Assembly (NCBI GenBank): GCA_002887195.1
Contig: PJAB01000725.1
Location: 1 to 21,635 of the forward strand
Length of the DNA: 21,635 nucleotides
Source: Chrysochromulina parva
Lineage: Eukaryota > Haptophyta > Prymnesiales > Chrysochromulinaceae
Direction: 5' to 3'
Shown: one piece after another, positions 15,714 through 21,635 of the stretch
How the letters are laid out: every line of letters starts with the position of its first letter
Numbering within the stretch: position 1 is the stretch's first letter
Notes under the pieces: generated by a model
Told to the model about the DNA's origin: nothing
Databases searched by the model: none
The model's input: only the letters and a program-made list of their open reading frames with translations
Position numbers and translations under genes: made by a program

Positions 15714-18700
15714 TCAGCGTCCCGAGGCGCGCAGGCGCGCGGAGGCCTCGACAGCAGCCTGGTCCGCCATCGACATGCGCCGCTGGTTGTGCGAGTTGTC
15801 GCGGCTCTGACGTGCCGCCGCGAGGCTCGGCCGATCCGCAGCCGGAGGCGCCGTGCCGGTAGCCCGCCGAGGCCCGGCCGCGACACGCTGCGGACCGTTG
15901 AGCCCGCTGCTCAGCCCGAGGCCAATCCCGAGGCGCGCTCCACTCGACGGCGCGGCGGCGGCAGCGGCGGAGAGGGGTGTCGTCGTCTTGAGCTCCGCCG
16001 CGGGCGCGGGCCGCGGGGCGGACGGCGGGTCGTTCTCCTTTTTCGCGTCGGTCGTGGGCAGCGAGGGCGCGGCGCCGGCAGCGGCGGCGGCGACAGCGGC
16101 GGCAGCGCTGGGCCCAAACGAGCGGCCGAAGCGGCCGTTACGCTCTGTCTCGTCCTCATCGTCTGAGCCGAGTTCGTCAAAGGAGCGCTGCACGGGCGCC
16201 GAGTTGGGCGCCGCGTCGAAGTTGAACTGGACGCGGCGGGAGGCGGCGGCGGGGCCGACGCGCGCAGCCTTGCTACTCTCGGACTCGGGTGGGCTGGGGC
16301 GCTTGGCGCTCGTGGGCACGGCGGCGGCGGGGGCGGCGGCGGGGGCGGCGGGGGGTACGTGGATGGAAGGGGCCGAGGCGCTGTGTTGAGCCGAGGCGCG
16401 AGGCGAGGGCGTGGCGGCGGCATCACTAGAGGTTGGCAGCATCACTGTGCCGAGGGGCGCGTCTATCGTCACCTCAGCATCCATCAACCCCAGCCACGAG
16501 TGTGTGCTGGCGGCCGCGCTGGCGGCCGCCCTCTTAGCCACGCCACTCACCGACGCAGGGACCCAGGCGGCAGCAGCGGCGGCGACGCTGCCAAGCACCG
16601 AGGTTGGCTGCGCGCCGCCAACGATCGTCACCGGCATCTCCGCGAGCGCGCCGTGTTGAGCGCCGGCGGCGGAAGCGCTGGAGGCGGGCGCCAGGTTGAG
16701 CGGCGCGAGCGGGGCGAGCGGCGCCATGTTGAGCGGGCGAAGCGGCGGCAGCGGCGACGGCGCAATGAGGGAGGGCATCGGCGTCGTCCCGGGCATCGGC
16801 GTCGTCCCGGGCATTGGCGACGCCCCGATGAGCGACATGGGCGAAGGAGCCACCGAGGGGGCCGTCGGTCCCCAGGCCAACGACGGGGGCGGCCCCCATG
16901 CAGGCGCGGCGGCGGGCGCGGCGGCGGGCGCGGCGGCAGAGCGGATGACGACGACGCCGGAGCCGCCCGTGGATGCGGCGAAGCTGGCCGCCGCCTCCGC
17001 CTCCGCCTCCGCAAAGTCAAACGACGATTGGCCCCTGAGCGGCGCAGGCGCCGCCTTGGGCGCCGTCGGCGTCGAGGGCGCCGTCCCAAGCAGAAGCGGC
17101 GGCACCGAGCCTCCGAAGGCCGACGGCGCGGATGCATCGATCGCGTCGGCGTAGAGGTTGAGCGGCGCGGGCGGGCGCGCAGCGGAGCGCGGCGACTGCG
17201 CGACCAGAGGCAAGCGCTCTCCCGCCGCCTGGCGCAGCGCCTCGTGCAGCTCGCGCGCGGACTCTTGCTTATGTGGCGACGCGTCCAAGATGCCAAAGCC
17301 GACCGGCGTGGCGGCGAGGGACGCGGCTGGCGTCGACGTGACGGCGGACGCGGCGGCGACGGCGGTGGGTGCGATGGCCGCCGGCGCCGTGGCGGGCCGT
17401 GCGTTGGCGATCGCCGCCGAGGTCGCCGCCGCTTGGCGCGCTTCGACGGCCAACTGCTCCGCCGCGTGCAATCTCGTCGTGAGCTCGTGCACCTGGCCCT
17501 CGAGATGGCGCACCTTGGCCTGGTGCTCGCGCCCTGCCGCCGCCGCCGCCGCTCCGTCGGTACGCTGCCTCTGCTGCTCGGCACTCTGGAGCACCGCCTC
17601 CGTATCCCTCAGCTCGGCGAGGGCCGCTTCGAGGCCGGCGCGCTGCTCCGACGCCGTGCGCAGCGCCGTAGTGAGCGCGTCCACCTTGGCCTGCATCTCG
17701 TCGCGCAGCTCCGAGAGCGCCCTCGCCTCGGAGCTCGCGTGCTGAGATTGCATCTCCGCCATCTCGCGCTCGAGACTCGCGGCGCGCTGTTCCGCGGCGG
17801 TCGCCCGCTGCAAGGCGGCGTCGAGGTCGACGCGGGAGGCGCCCGCCTGCATGCGGCCCGTCGTCTGCCCGCGCGTCACCTTGCGCACACGCTCCGCAAA
17901 CTCGAGCGAGCACTTGGTTTCGGGCGCCGCGCCGCTGGACGGGTTGATGTTGACGAACATGAAGGTCTTCGAGTTGCCGCCGAGCGAGTCGGAGAGCAGT
18001 TTCGTCAACGTCGAGCTCCGGTAATCTGGGCGGCTCTTCTCCTGCAACGCCGACATGACGTTGCCTAATTGGGATAGGGACGAGTTGATGTTCTGCGCCT
18101 CCTTGAGCGCTTGGCCCGACACGCCGGACTTGCCCACTCGCTCCGAACCGGCGAGGTCGACGAGGTGCAGCTTGCCGTGATTTGGGTCGAGGTAGCCATC
18201 CTTGCGCCGCTTGACCACGACGCTCAAGATCGAGTGCGAGCGCGAAGACTCGGCGTTACACTTGGTCGCCGTCACTGCGCGCTTGCCCTGCCCGCGCGCG
18301 AGCGCCGCCTCCACCTCCTCCGCCGAGCCCACCGGCAGCGTCGTCAGACCGGGGATGGTTGGTGCGTCGTGACCGTCGAAGAGCCCCCGCACCTGAGTAG
18401 GGAGGCAAATCAGAGGGATCCTCAGAAGCTCACCAGTGCCAGATACGTATCGAGATCCAATCAGCTCCCATCAGCTCCCATCAGACGCAATCGACGCCCG
18501 CTCACCTCGAGCTTCTTCTCCTTCGCACCCTTGTCCTTGTCCTTGGCACCTCCGCCCACGACGAGCAGGTCTCGCACGACGTCGTTGTAGATCTCGAGGT
18601 AGCTCATCTGCGATCCGGCGCGCCATCACAGCGTCAATCGTCGGGCGCAATCACAGCGTCATCCATCAGGCGCAATCACAGCGTCATCCATCAGGCGCAA

Positions 18701-20036
18701 TCACAATGTCTATCACGAGCTCACCTCGACCTCAATCACGAGCTCACAATCACAATCACGAGCTCACCTCGACCTCGTACACCCAGCCGTCTTCGCTGCT
18801 GCTGCCGCTGGCCGGGGCTGCTTTGCCCTTGCCCTGGCCCTTGGTGCTGTTCACGCTCGCGAGCTGCTTGCGCTCCTCGATGAGCTCGAACAGCCGGCGG
18901 AGCGCGCGCGGGTTGATGCCGAGCAGCTGGTCGTCGTCCGCCTTGCCCTGCATCGTGAACGTCTTGCCCGAGCCCGTCTGGCCGTATGCGAAGATGCACA
19001 CGTTGAACCCACCGAGGACCGAGTCGAGGACCGGCTCGACCTCCTCGAAGACCGCCGCCTGCGTCGTGTTCGACGCGAACACGTGGTCGAAGGCGAAGGG
19101 GTATTGCTTGCCCATGTTCGTGAGCGTCACCATGTGCTCGGCCGCGTCGGCGGGGATCGCGATGGCGGCCCCCTCGGCTGCCTCGGCCGCATTGGGCGGG
19201 CGCACGCGGCACATGACACGGATCGAACCCTTGAGCTCCTGCAGCGCGTCCTGCAGCTGCCGCCGCTGCTTGCGCTCCATCTGCCACTTGCGCGCGACCT
19301 CGAGCTTGGCCTCCTCGCCAGCGGCCACGCCGTGCTCCATCGCGGCGCGGATGTACTGGGCGGCGATCTGGTGCATCGGCAGGCCGGCGGCCATGAGCGC
19401 CTCCGCCTGCAGCCAGCCCGCCGTCGCCGTGCCCTCCGCCGTCATGTGCTCCGTGTCAGCATCCTCATCGCCCGTCGTCATCACAATGTCGCCATCAGCC
19501 GCCGATCCGCTGGCGCCGGCTGGGGGTTTGATGACGCCGATGGCGGCGGCAGCCGCGTCAAATTCCTTGAGCGTGCGCAGCTCGACCTCCTCCGGCGGCG
19601 GTGGTGGCGGGCCGCGCTCGGCGACTGCGCGCGCATGCGCCTCGGCCTCGGCCTGCGCGCGCTCGTTGGCCGCCGCCACGCGCTGCTCGAGCGCACGCAT
19701 CTCGCGCTGGCGCTGCTCCTCGCGCTCCCTGGCTGCCTGCACCTCGGCAGCTATCTCCCGCACACGCGACTCCGCCACCTTGTGCGCCCGCTCGATGGCT
19801 TCGCGCTCGGTGCGCTCGAGCTCCATCGCGCGCTCCTTTGCGGCCATCTGGTCCTCAAGAGCCTTGATCTCACTCCGTGCATTCTGGAGCTGCGACCACA
19901 TCTCGCCGCGGTTGCCCTTGCCCGAGGGCGAGTCCGGGAGAGCGCGCTCGAGCTGCACGGAGCTGCCATCGGGCGCGGCGAGCGACGTCGTGCCGAAGCC
20001 CGGGCGGATGAAGGGATTCTTCGGTGCGCCTGACAT
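15714..20036 (-). CDS. Kinesin-14-like motor protein with internal motor domain, three exons
   Basis: A microtubule motor, by family probably minus-end directed. Exons 20036-18768, 18607-18506 and 18392-15714 join in phase to 1349 residues. An N-terminal coiled coil (about 45-140) and a Pro run precede the neck LQDALQELKGSIRVMCRVRP (261-280), whose LQELKGxIRVxCRVRP form is typical of kinesin-14. The motor spans about 271-632: P-loop GQTGSGKT (352-359), SYLEIYNDVVRDLL at the start of exon 2, switch I NAESSRSH (503-510), switch II LVDLAGSER (534-542), then SSLSQLGNVMSAL and STLTKLLSDSLGGNSKTFMFVN. Two motor loops carry insertions (a KGQGKGKAAP stretch and KDKDKGAKEKK). A second coiled coil (about 650-760) and a long Ala/Pro/Ser-rich tail follow. 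Most kinesin-14s have C-terminal motors, so an internal motor is less common. The start at 20036 is the first ATG giving a kinesin-like N-terminus; the frame upstream is open but falls in the promoter. Confidence 0.93.
16774..16820 (-). repeat. 18-base minisatellite in the kinesin tail
   Basis: Two exact 18-base units (16774-16791, 16792-16809) plus a partial third encode the repeated peptide MPGTTP in the Pro-rich tail. Confidence 0.8.
16895..16936 (-). repeat. 12-base GC-only repeat in the kinesin tail
   Basis: Repeats of GCGGCGGCGGGC encode AAAP units on the kinesin strand. Part of the low-complexity tail. Confidence 0.75.
18393..18505 (-). other. Kinesin intron 2
   Basis: A 113-base GT-AG intron (donor CTCGAG/GTGAGC, acceptor CTACTCAG). 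Removal joins KKLE to VRGLFDGHD in phase. It contains a 10-base direct repeat (ATCAGCTCCC twice) and the 15-base module CCATCAGACGCAATC (18478-18492, + strand), which matches two places in intron 1 with one difference. Confidence 0.92.
18608..18767 (-). other. Kinesin intron 1, built largely of tandem repeats
   Basis: A 160-base GT-AG intron (donor CGAG/GTGAGC, acceptor ATCGCAG). Removal joins VYEVE to MSYLEIYND, the expected motor sequence. Four 25-base units fill 18621-18720, and a 22-base segment covering the exon end plus donor is duplicated 43 bases into the intron. Confidence 0.92.
18621..18720 (-). repeat. Four 25-base tandem repeats in kinesin intron 1
   Basis: On the + strand the units begin at 18621, 18646, 18671 and 18696. 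The two middle units are identical (18646-18670 and 18671-18695) and the outer ones are diverged. The unit core is CGCAATCACAGCGTCATCC. The repeat is confined to the intron. Confidence 0.88.
18712..18776 (-). repeat. Duplicated exon-end/splice-donor segment
   Basis: The 22-base segment beginning ATCACGAGCTCACC and ending GACCTC (+ strand) occurs at 18712-18733 and 18755-18776. The second copy contains the real exon 1 end and donor; the first lies inside the intron and carries an identical donor. Splicing at the inner donor would include an in-frame TGA, so only the outer donor makes kinesin. Confidence 0.85.
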
Positions 20037-20257
20037 TGGAAGGCCTCCCTGGAAAGCCTTTTGAAGGGGAGCGCGCAAGTGCCGCCACGGCGCTTTTACA
20101 GCAAATTTTTCACTCCTGTGAAATGGATACATTGTACTTCCAAACTGAACGCGAGCGACACGAGACCCGTATGGTACGCAAGTTGCAGTCAAGTACTGTC
20201 CTGTCCGGACACCCCTTCTTTTTACGGTCGACTCCAAGGCGCGCTCTTCCTTCTCGG
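20037..20257. promoter_or_regulatory. Head-to-head promoter of the kinesin and FHA/BLES03 genes
   Basis: Only 221 bases separate the two ATGs on opposite strands, so both promoters must share this segment. It is more AT-rich than its surroundings, and near its centre, at 20108-20123, is the dyad TTTCAC-TCCT-GTGAAA. The kinesin-strand frame stays open through it, but the translation shows no kinesin character. Confidence 0.55.
20108..20123. promoter_or_regulatory. TTTCAC-N4-GTGAAA dyad in the divergent promoter
   Basis: A perfect 6-base inverted repeat with a 4-base spacer, 72 bases upstream of the kinesin ATG and 135 bases upstream of the + strand ATG. It uses the same half-site as the ankyrin upstream dyad but in everted orientation. 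Candidate factor-binding site; function inferred. Confidence 0.4.
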
Positions 20258-21460
20258 ATGGCGGCCTCCTCATCGGCGAGCGCAGGCTGGCAGCTCGTGT
20301 CAGTGCACCACGAGGCCGTGATCGACATCCCTCACGACGCGCTGTGCCACCAGCTCGGCCGTGACCAGCTTGCCGAGGCAGCATCCAGGGCTAACGCGCA
20401 ACAGGCCGAGCTTGCCTTCGTGAGCCGCGTGCAGCTCGCTCTGACTGCGGGTACCGAAGGCGCATTGAAGCTCGAGTCCTTGGGTACGAACGCAATTCTC
20501 GTGAGTTCAGGCGGCACCGGCCCATGGGAAAAGGTGTTTCGCGGCGAGACGCACACACTCTTGGCGGGCGACAAGATCGCCTTCGACCACAAGTTGCGGA
20601 CGGGCACTGTGGTCCAGCTGAGGCGCTGCGGCGGCTCACCATCAGCGGACAACATCAGCAGCGCTTCCAGCTCCTTCGCAGCCTGCTGTGAAGATCATGT
20701 TCCTGAAGGAGGCGCAAAGCGCCCGCGCAACCAGATCGGCCTGAGCGATCGTGTTGACGCCGACCGGCGCATAAGGTGGGATGGGACGCGCTTAGAGACG
20801 CTCGATGACTGGCTTTCTTCCGTGCCGCCCTCCAAGGTGTCACCAGAGACTGCCGCTTGGATTCAAGTGGAGAACGTAAACCACAACTCGCCTGGTTTCC
20901 GCGACTACGCTCGTGTAACGCACCTTGCGAAGGAGCCATTTGTTGTTGAGCTCGACAAAATCAAGGGACTGATTGCGAGCCCTGGTCGAGTGCCGGCGGC
21001 GGCAAAGGAAGCATGCGTGCAGGCAATCCTGAGCCTTGCGCAGCAGCAGCGTTACACAACAGGCAAGTGGATGATCTTCTTCCCGCCAGATGAAGCGGAT
21101 GCAGGCTGGGAGATCATTGCGCGCGCCACAGCAGAGGGTCAGCTTGGCTGCAGCGCCAAAATCGCGCCAGCACAAGACTCTATGCCTGGGGGCAGGGGTG
21201 TGCTGTGCTGCATCTACGTTTCTGATTTTGCCGACCGAGCAGAGGTGCGCAGGGTGCTGCTTGCACTTCAGGAGCTCGGCATGCACATCCGATCGGGGTT
21301 CAAGCCCGACATCTTCACAGAGCTCAACATCAACGGCCGGAATGAATGGCGGCTAGAACCAACCATATTCAGGGTGGAAGAGGCGAGTGCATGGCCTGCA
21401 GATATTGCGCGAGAGACTTACCAGAAGGTACGCGCATCACCGTGGGGAAGTTCAAGATAG
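20258..21460 (+). CDS. FHA-like domain fused to a BLES03/DUF1917 (UPF0696)-type domain
   Basis: As an open frame this is 400 residues. Residues about 30-122 look like a forkhead-associated domain of the aprataxin/PNKP kind: FVSRVQLAL, LESLGTNAILV and LLAGDKIAF match its strand order. FHA domains bind phospho-threonine peptides, but the usual Ser-Arg-x-His is SRVQ here. A possible nuclear signal (KRPR, 154-157) follows. Residues about 183-372 resemble the BLES03/C11orf68 family, whose fold is eIF4E-like: DWLSSVPPSKVSPETAAWIQV, TTGKWMIFFPPDEADAGWEII, ATAEGQLGCSAKIAP, VLCCIYVSDFADRAEVRRVL and FKPDIFTELNINGRNEWRLEPTIF. The biochemical role of that family is poorly defined. The 3' end is uncertain: AAG/GTACGC at 21428 is a good splice donor, so the last ten codons may be intronic and the gene may run beyond the window. 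The ATG at 20258 is the first one after the divergent promoter dyad. Confidence 0.78.
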   Translation: MAASSSASAGWQLVSVHHEAVIDIPHDALCHQLGRDQLAEAASRANAQQAELAFVSRVQLALTAGTEGALKLESLGTNAILVSSGGTGPWEKVFRGETHTLLAGDKIAFDHKLRTGTVVQLRRCGGSPSADNISSASSSFAACCEDHVPEGGAKRPRNQIGLSDRVDADRRIRWDGTRLETLDDWLSSVPPSKVSPETAAWIQVENVNHNSPGFRDYARVTHLAKEPFVVELDKIKGLIASPGRVPAAAKEACVQAILSLAQQQRYTTGKWMIFFPPDEADAGWEIIARATAEGQLGCSAKIAPAQDSMPGGRGVLCCIYVSDFADRAEVRRVLLALQELGMHIRSGFKPDIFTELNINGRNEWRLEPTIFRVEEASAWPADIARETYQKVRASPWGSSR

Positions 21461-21635
21461 TAGTTCGAGATAGAGAAGACGACAGTGCGAATCAGAGTGT
21501 AGGAAAGTTTGCTTATGGTGACCGGACCATACCTATACACGCACGCACCCTAGGGCCTGACGAACATAACCCGAACGTGATGGGCATGTACTACGGTACG
21601 GTACAGTCTGCGGTGTTGTACACTAACTAGACCCC
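21461..21635 (+). other. 3' flank or intron of the last gene
   Basis: The last 175 bases are more AT-rich than the coding parts and contain the short repeat TACGGTACGGTACAG near 21594. An open frame in another phase crosses the region but has no recognisable domain. It is probably 3' UTR, or an intron if the donor at 21428 is used. Confidence 0.4.

Noticed and set aside
16359..18068. A 569-codon open frame on the + strand opposite the kinesin gene
   Set aside because: It is extremely Arg/Gly/His-rich, the typical antisense shadow of a GC-rich Ala/Pro/Ser coding region, and the opposite strand encodes a clear kinesin with motor motifs.
18436..20064. A 542-codon + strand frame opposite kinesin exons 1 and 2
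   Set aside because: Ser/Ala-rich antisense shadow that crosses kinesin introns and the motor sequence; no family motifs.
20037..20384. N-terminal extension of the kinesin frame through the divergent promoter
   Set aside because: It would overlap the start of the opposite gene and shows only Arg-rich random-like sequence; the ATG at 20036 gives a sensible N-terminus.
21346..21630. A 94-codon frame at the right edge
   Set aside because: It overlaps the BLES03-type coding sequence out of phase, and its unique part has no recognisable domain.

Overview
The window is GC-rich nuclear DNA from a eukaryote, most likely a unicellular alga of the red-plastid lineage; a haptophyte is my best guess. 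Supporting signs are GT-AG introns of about 110-250 bases, eukaryote-only families (a CDK with a PSTAIRE helix, a kinesin-14, an mTERF protein, an IQ-motif protein), a small protein whose N-terminus looks like a secretory-plus-plastid leader, and long Ala/Gly/Pro/Ser runs encoded by GC-rich trinucleotide repeats. I saw no bacterial operon, tRNA, rRNA, transposase or CRISPR array. The haptophyte assignment is inference only.

Layout. Four genes run on the + strand from 307 to 8601: a three-exon CDK5-like kinase (307-1485), an O-fucosyltransferase-like protein (about 1846-3483), an mTERF protein with an organelle leader (3729-5180), and a membrane acyltransferase fused to an SGNH domain (5354-8601), whose reading frame changes once between about 7276 and 7639. 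Two genes then run on the - strand: an ankyrin-repeat protein (10477-8966) and an IQ-motif protein (13396-10733). A divergent promoter region separates the latter from a small two-helix, probably plastid-targeted protein on the + strand (13830-14366). After about 1.35 kb with no gene that I can support, a three-exon kinesin-14 lies on the - strand (20036-15714). It shares a 221-base head-to-head promoter with a + strand gene joining an FHA-like domain to a BLES03/DUF1917-type domain (20258 to at least 21427).

The genes do not form a pathway; this looks like ordinary compact gene packing with 170-430 base spacers. The points that most deserve a second look are: (i) the two kinesin introns share a 15-base module, and one is built largely of 25-base tandem repeats plus a duplicated exon-end/splice-donor segment, suggesting introner-like or replication-slippage intron evolution; (ii) the FHA-like plus BLES03 fusion; (iii) the acyltransferase-SGNH fusion, with a GGC-repeat insertion and a frame break; and (iv) GTGAAA/TTTCAC inverted repeats upstream of two - strand genes.
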